Source of the DNA: Onchidella celtica | Lineage: Eukaryota; Mollusca; Gastropoda; Systellommatophora; Onchidiidae | Assembly (NCBI GenBank): GCA_963931925.1 | Contig: OZ007570.1 | Coordinates: 23,781,340-23,845,339, forward strand | Length of the DNA stretch: 64,000 nt | Direction of reading: 5' to 3' | Shown here: in pieces, positions 1-12,575 of the stretch | How the letters are laid out: each line of letters opens with the position of its first letter | Numbering within the stretch: the stretch's first letter is position 1 | The notes under the pieces: generated by a model | What the model was told of the DNA's origin: nothing | Database searches by the model: none | The model's input: the letters and a program-made list of their open reading frames with translations, nothing else | Position numbers and translations under genes: made by a program

Positions 1-1749
1 CACCCACTTTGTCAATGGATTGCCATGTCTGCAGATCCCCACGCTGTACGGCTCCAGTCTAATATACTGGTCGAACGGAAACTATGCAATTGCTTGTTTG
101 TTAGATCCGAGGTACTTTCGTCAATATTATTTGTTATCGTTTTTTGTGACTAAAAAATTATCACCTACGGAAAGGATATTGATTGACACTGCTGTTTCAT
201 TTTTACATCAGTTTGAATATGAATTGAACCATATTTCTATCTTTCCTCATTGTTGTTGGATATAACCGCTTTTACACTGATCAATGTTATACATATTACT
301 ATTTTAATTATACACGTATTCAGTGTGGGTGCCACATGAAAGGTCCATGTCAGGTAAACTTTACGCCTTCAGGGACTCCCCAACTGATCTGCATCCTCTT
401 AATCTACTTGCTTTTCATACCCATAACCTCACTTTCTACGATGCCGGAACGATAACATAGCCTAATGAGATCTGTATTGTCAGTGGTCTGTAGGAGACTA
501 TAACCTCTTTCCTTTGGGTTTATGTTTTGACGATATAAATCACCACTCTTCAAATCTACTAATCTCTTGCAGTGGGATCGAAGAAAAAAATCAATAACGT
601 GCTCCTTACTTGCGTGAGCTTCAATCGTTTATCACCGTCGCACATGTAAATGGGTGGGGTTTTCTCGTGTCCATCTGTCCATTTTTTAATGCCCAGAACG
701 TGTCCAGACCCACACTTCTTTATGTTTCCAAGTTATCCAGCTCCTGATCAGATAGATACCGGCTCATCAGGTTGTTTAAGCCTGATGAAGTCTTATTTCA
801 CCATAAGTCATGCGCTTTTTACAACCCTCTAGATCCGGGCGCCATTTCTGCTTGCGGGAAAAATTCTGATTTTGTTAGAATTTGTTCTTAGGGCCATAGT
901 GAAGGGGTTTTCATGATCATTTAGTTGATTGAGTGTATTTCGTAGAAATTCTTAAAAACAAATTTTCTCGCCCCGAGTTCTTGTAGCAGCTCCGGCGTGT
1001 GATAAATTTCTGTGTATCACTGGTGATGTATGGGGCCTAGAGGGTAAAGATGATACATTTTAGAGCTGGAAATTAGACTGGTTCATTTAATGTCCCTGTG
1101 CTTATTCAAGTTAACTGCATAATTAAGCATTGACGGTGAAGCATAGATAGATAAGCATGTACATGTCAGATATCTGAACTACTAAACTACCGAAAGACTG
1201 CTGAGATTGATAAGAACATCTCGGGGGACACATCGTGCTTTTCACAGATACAAAAGTGTTTGCCGAAGTTTTCATGTCTATCACTTTGAAGGGGAAATAA
1301 TATTAGCAATGTTTTAGTACCCATATTGTAGGGGACGTTATTCAGTATATAATTTCGAGATATAATCACACACTATGTAATTTATCTTTGAATCATTTTT
1401 TTTTTTTGTTAATGAAGACGCAAATGCTTCTTTCATAGACTTCCAAGTAAGCATAAATGAGTTAAGTTTGTCTGCAGCAGATCCCATTGGGTCTCTGCGG
1501 CTTTCTAACAAACCGCGCCCATCGCCACGAATACGTTCTGTTTTGTTTTGTTTCGTAGATATAGAACATCGATGTGGGGAAAAGCTGAAGAAGACTAATT
1601 AAGGAGCGGGGCGAGTTGCCCGCTTAAACAGATTAGGCCAGTGCCCATTTTGGGGAATCTCTTTAGACGCTCGGTAACAGGATTATGGTCCAGTGGCCTG
1701 TAGGATACCTGGTCTGGTGTCTTTTATTGCCCCTGGATCGTTGTGGGTT

Positions 1750-1752
1750 TTT

Positions 1753-1785
<33 letters not shown>

Positions 1786-1797
1786 TTGGGGGGGGGG
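1750..1797. repeat. (GTT)n microsatellite followed by G run
   Basis: About nine GTT units run directly into a tract of G residues. It is a simple repeat inside the SYT7 intron. The Leu/Phe-rich open frame across it is a repeat translation. Confidence 0.9.
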
Positions 1798-3326
1798 TAT
1801 TTATTTACGGTCTTTTACGATGTAAGATCCTCTTTACGCATTGCTTTCAGGAGCATGTTTTCTGGGGATAATTTTGATCTCGATTCACCTTCTCAAACTG
1901 CTCCATGACGTGTCTACAAATTTGTCTCACAGAGGTTGTTTTGTTGGCAGCTTTATTAAGAAGGCAGTTCAAAGCCTGTTACAGAAGAACAAAAGTTGAC
2001 CTACTTCGTGTCATCTCCTTCATAGTTATAAACATCGCTACTTTTAAGAAAAAAAATTACGAAATCCAGCTATTTGCCTTCCTTTCATTAATTCTGGATA
2101 CTGCGCCACTGTTTTCATCGGATGTTCAGCAAGAGCAGAATATTTATTTTGTCATTAATTTTGATCTCCGCAAATTGTGTCCTCTGTTTTTGGTGAAGAA
2201 CTGCTCTATTTCTTCTCTCCTCTCACAAACAACATCTTTTATTTATCTCTTCAGATGGAATTTATAAGGTATCAAGATAGCAAAAAACGGTGGAAATTCA
2301 AAAAAAAAAAAAAAAAAATTATTGGAAGTTTGAGATCAAAATCTCCACAAAAGACGAAAAATGAAAAGGCAGTTTAACTTGGAGCGAAAATCAGGCAAAT
2401 TATTTGGTGAGAGGAAAGAAGAGAGAGATAAAGAAAAAAATTAATTGGACAAAAGGAAATTATGAGAGATGAAATGAAAAAAAAATGACAGGTGTCTATC
2501 ACAAACGAATTAATGAGAAGAGAAAGAAAGTAAAAAGAGAAGAAAGGAAGAAAGAAAGATAGAAAAAAAAAGAAAGAAATACGCTTAGGAGGACAGATAT
2601 ACAAAAAGAGACCTTCGGTCAAGAGTAACTTAGGAAGAAAAGAAAACGTCGAAATACGACAAATTCAAATACCAAAATTAATCACGTCTGATCTATAATG
2701 ATAAGCATTGCACAGAACTTCATCGCTCTACTTACTTCATCTCATTTGCCCCTCAAAGTAGATGAAAGAGCAGTCGTTTGTGAATAATACCCGTTGATGA
2801 GGCGTCTCTCTGAATTGTGAAATACGGGCGCGGCACTTTTTTTTTCTTAGGGCAATATTCAATCCAGCCCGACGTTACTTAACTTTTATTGCAACCCTCT
2901 TTATTGACTTATTTTACAACCCTATTACTTCAGCCATTACATCCAGTGAACGTGGGTCTCTTCGATTCCAGGGTCAGACAAAGACATAAACTTTTCTCGC
3001 GGACCTTGTTTTGTTTTTTTTTCTCCCTTCCATATTTCTCATTTCTTCCATCAGTGCATCGTCCTTGTCTCTGTGATAGACGCGTTTTTCAAACCCCAGA
3101 CCAGCGTTTTTGTTTGATCTTCTTCATTTTCTCCATTCGCATTAAAACCTCATTATCGACAACATCAATAGCACCTTTGCATGAAATTTTTAAGAGTAGA
3201 AGGAATGGAGGAAAATAGTGTTCCGTTTTGATGCGGTTTTATGCAGAGTACATAAAGTTCTCCAACACTGCCTTCAGTGGCCGTCTGGTGACCTGAGTTC
3301 TTGTTTATTCCAACTCCACTTTTTGC

Positions 3327-3520
3327 ACAATGGCGAAATTCGACGTTGAACGTTTGCGCCTTTAGTATTATAATAAGGTCCTGGAATAAACTGAAACTGT
3401 GAAACAGATTAATAAAAGCCACAATGCATTTTAAACAAGTGTCAACGTGTGAATTTGTTAAACGTCTTCCACATACCAGGAGATCTCCAGTTTTTCAGAA
3501 CAAAAGAGAACTAAGGTTGC
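3327..3520 (+). repeat. Dispersed repeat family A, copy 1
   Basis: This is a diverged direct copy of 13489-13650. Shared landmarks in the same order are a CCA-T5-GCACAA stretch, TTTAGTATTAT-ATAAG, AACTGTGAAACAG, TTTGTTAAA, TCTWCATAC and CCARTTTTTCAGAA. No terminal inverted repeat or coding sequence was seen, so the class is unknown. It is probably a decayed interspersed element. Confidence 0.65.
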
Positions 3521-4529
3521 GAACTTTCGGAAACTGGTTTGATTGGTTTTTGGAGCATGTCAGATTCAGTACCGGACGGACTGTACGAGATTGTGTTTTC
3601 CACATACGAGTCAGCAGCTTGTTTGAGATAGTAAAGCCTTCTAGTAATCCTTGACTACAAATTCAAAAAAGAAATAATCATACTGTTTGTGTTGTGGGAA
3701 AGACTTTTTTTTTTAAGAGGGTAAAGAGAGAGAAAATGGGTATGGAGTGGGGAGGCTGCGTGGGAGTTACAGCTGTCATTGCCACACTTCAAGTGAGTTA
3801 TGGGTTGAAGTGTCTTGTCCCCTGGCTGAATGGCATTAGTACCAAGTACGAATAGTTCAGATTTCTCTGACTCGTGAATTTAAGATCGGTTGTTTAACGC
3901 TGAATTGTTTCGCGTCAACAGGAAATGTTGCAATTCCGTTTTCTTTACGTCCTGTTGTTGCGACACGGGATCGCTCTTTGCAAGCGCTACATTGCCTTTA
4001 TATTTATTGTAAAATTAAAGGCGGAAACTATCCCAGAACTTTCACATCGCTTTTGTAACTCTCGGTCAGTATTTATCCATAGCCTTGTATTATGTACAAT
4101 GTCAAATACTAATTAGATTGTTCTTGTTCACAATACCACAACTATAACCTGTTGGATCTATCAGCGTCACAAAACTGTCAGAAGTAATGTTGACCATTGA
4201 TGGAGGAGTCCGAGATATGTCCTGATTTTTCTGTTGATTTGTTTGTGTGAAATATCAAAACTAAATTGCAGATGCATTTCCATTCCTGCTGGAAGGAATG
4301 AGAGTAGGGTGGCGTGGAGGGGGGGGGGGGTCTGTTTGACAGTGGCATGTACATATTAAAATTTCATGGTAAAATATGTGTTATCTGCCAGTCTCAGATG
4401 GATTAGTTTGTACAATTATTGCCAGTGTCGATATGCAACCATGAAAAGCGGGGAGGCTTTAGTGAGACGGAATGAAAAGTAAGAAACTGGACTTCTACAT
4501 TATTTTGTGAATCCCTACTCCTCATTTAA

Positions 4530-4799
4530 TCTATGTAAATAAAAAGCGAATGTTTGTCTATGTGTTGGCAAGAAAAGACTGGCCCGTACAGCTCGGATAT
4601 TCATGAAATTTTGAAGATGCCTTCCTTTTGCCCCGCAGAAGCTTCTTTTTTACATTTGAAGGCCCTAAATGGCGAAGAATTTTTTTTCTCTTTGAGTTTG
4701 TTTTGTGTCGCTGACTGCTCGCCTCTGGTTATCTTTTTCTCAAACGCAAAAGCCTATGGCGTCAACACTTCCTTCGGATGTGTTCACTTTTATACAAAC
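4530..4799 (+). mobile_element. Helitron-like non-autonomous element, copy 1 (tentative)
   Basis: It begins TCTATGTAAATAAAAAGCG and continues into AATGTTTGTCTATGTG. The same 5' end is found inverted at 13012. It ends at ACAAACTAG (CTAG at 4796-4799). A 5' TC and 3' CTAG are the Helitron convention, and the 5' end directly follows AA. Against this, I see no clear hairpin just before CTAG in this copy, so the 3' boundary is uncertain. No Rep/helicase coding sequence is present, so any mobility would need a helper. Confidence 0.45.
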
Positions 4800-7221
4800 T
4801 AGCCAGTGTGCTCTTTATTGTCATTTCATGTTGCTGGCGGGGTGCATAGGGTTGTATTGTGCAAAGAGGGTGCTGTAAGATCAAAAGTACTAGATACAGT
4901 AAGATGAGACCCACAGGCAACTGCAAAACGAAATAAATTTAAATGAACAAGCATGATGAAAAGGGTCCATTATAATCACCCAGAACTGAAACTAAAAGAA
5001 AAAACAGATTAGATTTAATTCGGGCAGCGCAGGGTATCTCGGCTATTTGCTAATATGCTTCTTGCATTCACACCTTTCTTGGCGACCCCGAACGGCACAG
5101 CCTGGATTTTTTGCTAATACAAGTAAAATGAATTACACAAAATGCTCTATTAATCCATATAAAAAAAAAAAATCATTGTTCCGTTGTCGAAAACAGTTTT
5201 CAAATAAGTCATATTCAGCTTTCATATAACAAACTGACCTAAGCGTGCCTGACTGCTGAACTTATCGGTGCGTCTATGCTGGTTATGATTGGTATGCCCA
5301 GTACCCACCAAACTATATCATTATCGGTGATGCCTTTGAACTCCGTAAAGTTTCAGAATTTTTTTGGTGTAGCTGTCTGCTCCCACATTTTCCTCTATTT
5401 AAAGCAAAGCAATTATGCCACATTCTATGTGTTTTCATGCTCGTACATAGCATCATTCTTGCATGTTTGTGAGCAGCACTGGGACTTTGCCTGCTCTAAA
5501 TAGAACAGGGGAAAAAAAGTTGAATATCGATCTTTTTCAATGCTGTCTATTGAAAACTCCCTGTTTTCAAAGGCTGCAAGCGCTATCAGAACACTGGAGC
5601 AGGTGTTTGATCGATAAGGATCCCTTGAAACTCGATATAAAAACACACATTCATCCATCCATCCACGCGACATGGGAACAGGGTTGCGTTCTCTGGAAAA
5701 TCGGGTGTTGGGAAATGATATGGTTTATGCCCTCCACAAGATGCCAAAAAGCATTTGAGCTAGCTCTTGACTGTGGGTAATTTAGATGTTGGAAATGAGA
5801 ACGTGAGATTTTTTTTTTGGGGGGGGGGGGGGAATAATCTTTGACTCATTGACGTCATATTGTCAGGCTTAAGAGCTTTCATTGGTGTATGGATGTGCGT
5901 ATTGTTGTTGTTGTTTTTGGCGTGATGAGGAAAACGTGCTTGTACGTTTGTGAGGTAGTCGGTGCCGTGCAGAAAAAAAAAGGGGGGGGAAGGGGCGACG
6001 GCCCCAAGCATCCATTTCAGGGGACTTCCAATCAAAGAGTGAAATTAAAACTAGTTTTTTTGAAATTTGAAATTATCGCCGTTAACTTCGTTGAACAAGC
6101 TGCCCTACAGTCCTACAAGCTGGTGTGAATGTGGATCAGTTTTAGTTAGTGAGACGAGTGGAGAACTGTTACACGTAAATACTGTGCGTACATTTCTCAG
6201 TATTGGGCCCTAGACTTGAGCCTTAGGGCATGCAATCGAGGAATTGGCCCCAGGCATCACCAAACCCCTGCACGCCACTGGAGGTTGTGCAGAAAACAAA
6301 AAGAGAACAGCAAAGAGAGCAGAGAAAAAGAGACATCATGGCTTCTCTTAGTGTGAATATTTTTTTCTTATTCTAAATTACTATTACACCAAGATCGTTT
6401 ACTGGTTCTATAAGATACAAAAGCATATTGTGTTTAAAGACTGTGATACTAGGACGTGACTTTGACTGAATAAATGAAAGAGGTGAGAAATTTAACAATT
6501 ATAGCAATAGGAGTTTGAGTATGAGTGACTGGTGGGGGAGTAAGGAGGAGAGCCAGCGAGAAACAAGGAAGAAAATTACGTGAAAAAACAACAACGCGGT
6601 TGTAAAAGAACAAAATGATTGTCAAGCGTAAAATATTTTCCCTATCGAGGAAGATCAGTCAGTATGAACAGAAATTGGCAATTATATAAGACTAATCAGA
6701 TTACTACGCTAGACAAATACTGTCATCATTTGCGCTGTTGTATTGATCCAGATCTGTGTGTTATTATACAGACACCGAAATAACGGGCGAAACAATTTGT
6801 GGTAAATGTCAAGGACCTGTGGAAGACAACAGAGATGTTCTCTCGACCTTTTTTTTCCGGTCCCCGACAGCAACAGGGAGGTTTGTTCTTGTAGGCAGGA
6901 AGATTGGCTGTTCTTGATCGAACAGTGCGCCTGTTCATATTTTATTATGAAGACGGTTAGAGTTACTTCCTTCTTGGTTTTTAGTAACAGTAGAAATATC
7001 AGAATGATAGTCAGGACTGTTGTCCTGAGTAATGATGAGCCAACAATAGCGAGGCATAGCAAAATGTGTCACGTGCCATACTTAAGGCCCCTGAAGAAAA
7101 TAAGGCGATTAACGTTTTCCTTTTTCAGTAGAAACATTGTTGTGTTTGATTAAATCACTTATCCTATTATTAATATCCTACCCCCCCCCCCCCTCGAATT
7201 TCTGAAAAATGCACACATTAA

Positions 7222-7392
7222 ACAACCCCGGCGCAGTGGCCCAGTGGCTAAATCCCTATCGCAGATGCGAGAGGCCGCAAGTTCGAATCTTTCTGGCTAA
7301 TTTCTGACAGTGCTTTTAAGCTTGGTCGATGTCCAGGGAGAGCCCAAGCCTCGTTTCTTGATGACAGCTTCATTGTGTTAAAAAAAAAAAAG
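7222..7392 (+). mobile_element. tRNA-derived SINE
   Basis: The head looks like a tRNA gene. A box-A-like TGGCCCAGTGGCTAAA lies near 7237-7252, and a box-B AGTTCGAATC lies about 30 bp downstream (7280-7289). A non-tRNA body of about 90 bp follows, then a run of A residues at 7380-7391. This is the standard layout of an RNA polymerase III SINE inserted on the + strand. It lacks the paired stems of a functional tRNA. Target-site duplications were not clear. Confidence 0.75.
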
Positions 7393-7449
7393 CGTCCAAA
7401 GCCGTTGAAACAAAACAGATGTAATCACGCATTCACAACGATACACACG

Positions 7450-7482
7450 CGCATACACACACACACACACACACACACACAA
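7450..7482. repeat. (CA)n microsatellite
   Basis: Roughly fourteen uninterrupted CA units lie just downstream of the SINE poly-A, a common place for microsatellite birth. The Thr/His-rich frames on either strand are repeat translations. Confidence 0.95.
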
Positions 7483-8328
7483 ATGGGCCGTTGCAAAGTG
7501 AGAAGAGTTCCATGCCAAATTAAAATGTGTTTGCATATATTCGCATGCGTGTGTCAAGCTCATCTTTTGTGAGCAAAGTGTGGCATGTTCTAGCTATAGG
7601 GTGCATTTAACTTGATGTTTGGGAGGGAAAACTCAGTGCGTTGGCGCATGAAACATCGGGGCGTTGTTCCTGAAAATTAAATACATTATACGAGATATCG
7701 TTTGTGCTGTCTTTGAGTCAGATCAGACAAATGAATATTGGTTTCTTTCACATGCCATTACAAGATGTGTGCGCCTACGAAATTTTGAATTTATTTCGTC
7801 TTTCGTGGAAAGTTCTGTTTTCCTGAGTGTTTCAACTCTTTATTTTGGATTAGTTAATCTTTGCCAGTCCCCGTGCTCAGCCGCCATGCCAAGAAACAGA
7901 TCTTTGCATGTGCGCATGGTCAGTTGCCGTGCAATTGCGAAAGGACGGGGAGGGGGAGGGGGTGTTGCCGTGCTGTCAGCTTCACAATTTTTGATGACCT
8001 GGGGTGAAACGAACAAATACAACAAATGGAGAAAAAGTTATTGGGGAAAAGTGCGAGCTTACCGTTGTTGTTTCTTCATCTCGATTCCATCTCAGAATCA
8101 CACGAAAGTATACTTTCTAGTGTTATCTTTCTTTCTGTGTATCGTCGGTGTCTCTGCGTATTGGGCTAGCAGAACAAATACGTATTTCTGTTTGATATTT
8201 CGTTTGTTTTGTTTCTGTCTATGTATAATATGACTGTCTGTCTGTGGATGTGTGTGGATGTGTCTGTTTTCATGTTTGTTTGTTTGTGTGTGCGCGCATG
8301 CTTATGTGCGGGTGTGGGGATGAACGAC

Positions 8329-8508
8329 ATAGATGGATGGATGGATAGATGGGTGGATGGATGGATGGATGGACGAACGAACGGACGGACCGACTGGTGG
8401 ATGAATAGATGGATGGAGGGCCAGATGGACAGATAGATGGACGAACGAACGGATGACCGATGGATGGAAAACCGGATGAATGGATGGATGGATGGACAGA
8501 TTGGATGA

Positions 8509-8577
<69 letters not shown>
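8329..8577. repeat. Compound GGAT / GATT tetranucleotide repeat
   Basis: An imperfect ATGG/GGAC tract (8329-8500) passes into a clean run of about 17 GATT units (8509-8577). It ends about 120 bp before the acceptor of the SYT7 C2A exon. The Asn-Gln-Ser-Ile repeat frame on the minus strand is not a gene. Confidence 0.95.
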
Positions 8578-8578
<1 letters not shown>

Positions 8579-8697
8579 GGAGGTGGGAATAGAGTGATGA
8601 ATAAACAAGTGTCTCACATACATGTACCCATGTTTAAGGAATAACCATAACACCTTTGATCCTTCAATAATTTTCCCCTATTAATCTTTTTCTACAG

Positions 8698-8867
8698 GCT
8701 GGCCACACAATAAACTGTTAGAAAAGACCTTATATCTCCAAGTAATCGACTACGACAGATTCAGTCGAGACGATCCCATTGGAGAAACTTACATTCCTCT
8801 GAACGAGGTGGACTTGTCTCAGTCACCTTCCTTCTGGAAATACTTACAGCCATGTAAAGATTCCAGG
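8698..8867 (+). CDS. SYT7: Synaptotagmin-7, exon for the second half of C2A
   Basis: SYT7 is a high-affinity Ca2+ sensor on secretory, lysosomal and synaptic membranes that acts in exocytosis, facilitation and membrane repair. After a TTTTTCTACAG acceptor this exon supplies two bases of a split Gly codon, then reads [20 protein letters not shown] and on to QPCKDSR. It closely matches the Syt7 stretch LYLQVLDYDRFSRNDPIGE. The Ca2+-binding loop-3 acidic residues are kept (Asp-Tyr-Asp, then Ser-Arg-Asp-Asp). The exon ends in phase 0 at AGG|GTGAGT. It enters in phase 1, so the preceding exon, outside the window, should end with a single G of the Gly codon. Synaptotagmin C2A identity is clear. The choice of SYT7 over other synaptotagmins rests mainly on the C2B exons. 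Confidence 0.95.
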
Positions 8868-8890
8868 GTGAGTACAACTACAGGTTTAGA

Positions 8891-9238
8891 ATGTTGTTAC
8901 AGGTACGTACGTCCCCCCAAGGTGTTGTTGTTGTTGTTGAGTTTTTTGTTGTTGTTTATTTTTTGCGCCAGGGGTACATAATTATTTTTAAGTTAGAGAG
9001 CTCTTTTGGAGATACTCTTAACGACAGCCTTAATTAAGTATTCTTTAGGATTTCTTCTTTGTTTTCCTCCTGTTTTTTTTTTTGCTTGAAAGGGTAGGGG
9101 GCAGGGTTAGGGATTTGATAAGATTTAGGATTGAGGATAAGGACGGGGTTAGGAGTAGGTACCGATAGGTGCTCCCCCCCCCCCCCCCAAGCGCAAAACG
9201 TTTCGGGATGCCTATGTACAAGTAACAACAGCCTATAG
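8891..9238 (+). mobile_element. MITE family B, copy 1 (inside SYT7 intron)
   Basis: This is an inverted partner of 18838-19144. It starts ATGTTGTTACAGGTACGTACG and ends GTACAAGTAACAACAGCCTATA, so both ends carry the motif GTTAC-GTACGTA in opposite orientation (a short imperfect TIR). The interior has a GTT expansion, a C run near 9173-9189 and several TTAGGG/TTAGGA-like hexamers. It begins only about 23 bp after the splice donor of the C2A exon. It has no coding capacity. Superfamily is unassigned. Confidence 0.75.
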
Positions 9239-9714
9239 AAAATGAAGCGGTTATTTAGGTGTTACTGGTTCTTCTGGTGTTTTACATTGTCATGCGTCAT
9301 TTACCGTAAAATAGCAGAGGGGAGCGGATGCTGTGGAGAAGACCACTTAGACAGAGTGCTGAAAGATTACGGAAGTAAAACGATGTGAAAAATGGTTATA
9401 TTTAGGAATGTTGTTCTACAGAAGATGTGGTTAAATTACAGCAGTGTTGATCCAAATAATATATGAAAGTAGTTAGTTATATGAGTTTTGATCTAAAGAG
9501 AATGTGAAGATAAGTGGTAGTGGGAGTGTTGATTTAAAGACTATGTGAAGAGTGGTTAATTTCAGGAGTGTTGAGTTGAACAGCCAGTGTGAAAACTGGT
9601 TGGTTATAAAGATGTTGATCCAAAGCTTTAAAATAACCCAACGCAATTTAAAATGCATATTATGTATTTAGCCTTTTTTTCATCTTGTATCTTGTCCGAT
9701 ACATTTTTTCACCT

Positions 9715-10051
9715 TTCATCTAGGTGTTGTTCATCCACTGCAGGATGTAGCCATCCTATAATGATTTTCATTCTTTCTTTCTGACGTTTTCCTCATCCAT
9801 AATGTTCCTCCTCTCTGTTTTATGTCGTCTTGCCATCTTCTTCCTGGTCGTCCTCTAGTTCTTCTTCCTGTCCTTGGTTGCCATTCAGTGCAGGGTTCTG
9901 TCCACCTGATGTCTTTCATCCTTCCCACATGACCATCCCAATTCCACTTTTGATGTACCATGAATTTTACTGTGTCCGTTATTGCTATTTGTTTGCGTAT
10001 TTCAGCGTGGGGGGGGGGGGTGATTTTATCCTGCAGTCTGATGTTTAGCAT
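9715..10051 (-). mobile_element. 5'-truncated RTE-clade LINE (3' end)
   Basis: The minus-strand frame 10051-9731 encodes the C-terminal tail typical of RTE/'craniofacial development protein 2-like' retroelement ORFs: a Lys-Trp-Asn-Trp-Asp-Gly-His-Val-Gly-Arg segment followed by TGRRTRGRPGRRWQDDI. It stops shortly after MATSCSG. The corresponding region of the full-length LINE at 36280-39526 (RRRWRWIGHTLRRP, then SRGRP) is related but clearly a different lineage. Endonuclease and reverse transcriptase domains are absent, so this is a dead 3' fragment from abortive reverse transcription. Confidence 0.8.
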
Positions 10052-10485
10052 TTTACACCGAGTTCACTTTAAAACAATTAAGATACAAAATACAAAACAA
10101 GAAACATAGCGTCTCCGTGGTATTTATAGGTGGGCGTATCTTCCACATCCGCCCTGCTCCAGTTCTCAAAATTAGGTTTGATCACAGAATGTTTACCGTG
10201 CGCCTGAACAATCAGTCAGAATCTCTTATGCAAGTCAGCTTTCTTGGGATATTCGTAACAATGCTTTGCAAGTCAGTTTTTGGTGGCAGGGAAAATGCAA
10301 GAGAAATGATTTGGTCTCCTCTGTGATGTTATGGTAGCGTTTCTATTGAATAATTCAGCAGTTCCATATGCATCAGGTCGCTAATTCTAACTAGCACTGA
10401 CAGTCTACCGATGGTTCAATATTTCATTACTGGCAAGTTCGGGCAAAATTTCGGATCTTTCTGTCACAAATCCCAGACTGGGAGA

Positions 10486-11710
10486 TGCGATGGTTATAAC
10501 AGGACAACAATCACGAACGAACAAGTATAACACTTAACAGAACAACCCATCAGACTCACACATTTATTAAACATAAATATAAAGATAAGGATAACAGTGC
10601 AATTACATACATACATTATATCCTTCAAGTTAACTGCCGTCCACGGCCCTCTTCCGTAAGCACACTTCCTCGGGTCCACAACCCGGTAATTACTTCTAAA
10701 GACACCTCGGCCTCAGCCTTTCCACTCGGGGTCTTAATGACACACTAGTATTCTTTCACACCACAGTCTCTCAATAGCGCCTCCCTATGGCAATACACCT
10801 TAGCCTCCTATACACTTCACGTGGCCATAGCACGTTAATACTTCAATTCACATGAATATCTCATTCGCACAGTAATACATCCATGTCACAGTAATACATC
10901 TTAATAGCACATTCACGATCATATATACATCCCTGTCTGTGGCCAGACTGCCACGACTCATGTGCCTCTACTGTCCTGCACCGACAGCTTCACTCCTGGC
11001 CTATGTGTGGCCTTCGGCCCTATGCTGGCCTATCCCCTGTGCTCACCGTAGGCGGCGCTCTTCGGCCCGACCTCGGCACCTACAAAAATAACATTACATT
11101 GGTATAATACCATACCATTTCTAATCACTTCACCCCTCATTACAACTCATGAAGCGTACACACAATAGTTCACATTTCACTCACCAAACATCTTACGGTA
11201 ACACCTCCACCGTATTACACCCTACTCACTCTCGCTACAAATCCATGAAGCTAACTTCCATCTATCGCTCATGGCGCACATTGCTATATACAGTATCAAG
11301 GACTTCCACATTCCTCACATATACTTATTTACATCATGGTCGTAGACGAATATAATACATCAATCATAATTATCAATCATCGTTCCACCTACCAGTCATC
11401 ACTGGAAAACACTGTCACAATCTCCCGACTGTTCTCACTCACGTCCGTCCCCTGGGACCTTCTAACTTGCAGTGATAGTAGTACAGCGCTCTCGCCTCAT
11501 GCAGACTCCCCCACTCACAACATGGACGCTTTTCATTACCCGTGGGCCGTGGGTTAACTTTACTCTACCCCCTTCCCCCGTAACCACTGATCCCAGCTCA
11601 CCTACTCGTGACACTTTCTTTCTTTCATTCCTTGATATAATTATCTGACCCATAGATGATCTCTGAGTTCCCAGCTTGGTCTGCACTGCTACGCCTGCAC
11701 GGCTGCGACA
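10486..11710 (-). mobile_element. Possible solo LTR (fossil, family unresolved)
   Basis: This non-coding block of about 1.2 kb differs in texture from its surroundings: GC-rich patches between AT-rich ones, and no simple repeats. Read on the minus strand it begins TGTCGCAGCC, carries an AATAAA signal near its 3' end (10563-10568 on the + strand) followed by a GT/T-rich stretch, and ends CCATCGCA, so TG...CA ends are possible. No matching 5-bp target duplication was found and no internal gag/pol region is present. The ends are therefore uncertain, and the LTR idea is a guess from texture. Confidence 0.3.
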
Positions 11711-12575
11711 GAAAAGATTTAAGCCGGCTTATTTAACTAACTACACAGTAGCAAGAAAGAACAAAAAAACCTACATCTCCGATTACGCAAGAGACTATTT
11801 TCTGCTAATTGCCTTTCCAAATGACGTGGGCTGTTTATTTTGTTTTGCCGGAGTTTTGGTCTGTCTCGGTGACTTGTAAAGGGCAATCGATGTGGTTTTA
11901 CCGGAGCCCTCCAGGGAAAACCCTCCGTGATCATAGCTGTCGGATTGACTTTCACTGATCACGTAGAAGTAAATTTGGTTGTGGTCAACCGATGTTTTGG
12001 CTTCCTGCTTATATTACCTCCCGTTGGCAATGTTTTGTTTTTGGGTTTTTTTTTTTTTTTGGCAACACTGTTATCTTAGGGAAATATCTGGGCGAGACTT
12101 GGCGTTTGTACATGAGAAATAGGTAAAAGTGGTCTGGGATCGGCTGAGGATGAACGTATTTTGACATTTCCTCTCAAGAGGAGAGCAAATCACAGTTTTT
12201 TGTCGAATATTTTCTGACGTCCCCGTGCCCCGAGATGAACACTTTCCGTGTATGCCCAGTTTCTTGTGATGTTCCAAGCATAATGAGTTGCAAAGCATAA
12301 GAGGAGAAAAAATCGAGGGGGCGAAGAGAAAATGGAAGACTACATGGTAGATTGGGGAGATGATGGAATGATGGTCAAATGGGGGTCATGTTTGCCTTAA
12401 CAGTATCACGTCTGACTGGGCAGCATGTGATTTTCTTGGAAGAAAGTCTGACATTACTGTAGCATAAACCATTATTTGCATGTATCGGGTCAATAAGAAA
12501 GTGGCGTATTGAAAGAAAAATAGTTCTAGTGTTAATATTGAGACGTACGGTAGCATATTTTTCGTATACTGAAAA

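Larger units (their letters stand above)
1..8697 (+). other. Intron (and possibly more upstream introns) of the SYT7 gene
   Basis: No exon could be recognised before 8698. I looked for codons of the first half of a synaptotagmin C2A domain (the Asp-Pro-Phe-Val-Lys and Trp-Asn-Glu motifs) on the + strand and found none, so those exons lie left of the window. The open frames here are short, not conserved-looking, and often made of simple sequence. The stretch holds scattered repeats listed separately, plus many homopolymer runs (G runs near 1791, 4318 and 5820, C run near 7180). Between about 2,270 and 2,640 it is strikingly A/G-rich. Confidence 0.6.

Noticed and set aside
20-265. 81-codon frame at the window start as a SYT7 exon
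   Set aside because: The AG-flanked Asp-Pro-His reading resembles a C2 loop for three residues only, then diverges with no C2 strand pattern.
7227-7300. Genuine tRNA gene
   Set aside because: Has box A and box B but no complete acceptor or anticodon stems, and continues into a SINE body with a poly-A tail.
7664-8233. 189-codon + strand frame
   Set aside because: Mixed hydrophobic and low-complexity composition, a G-rich Gly run inside, no family resemblance, and it sits in an intron upstream of the C2A exon.
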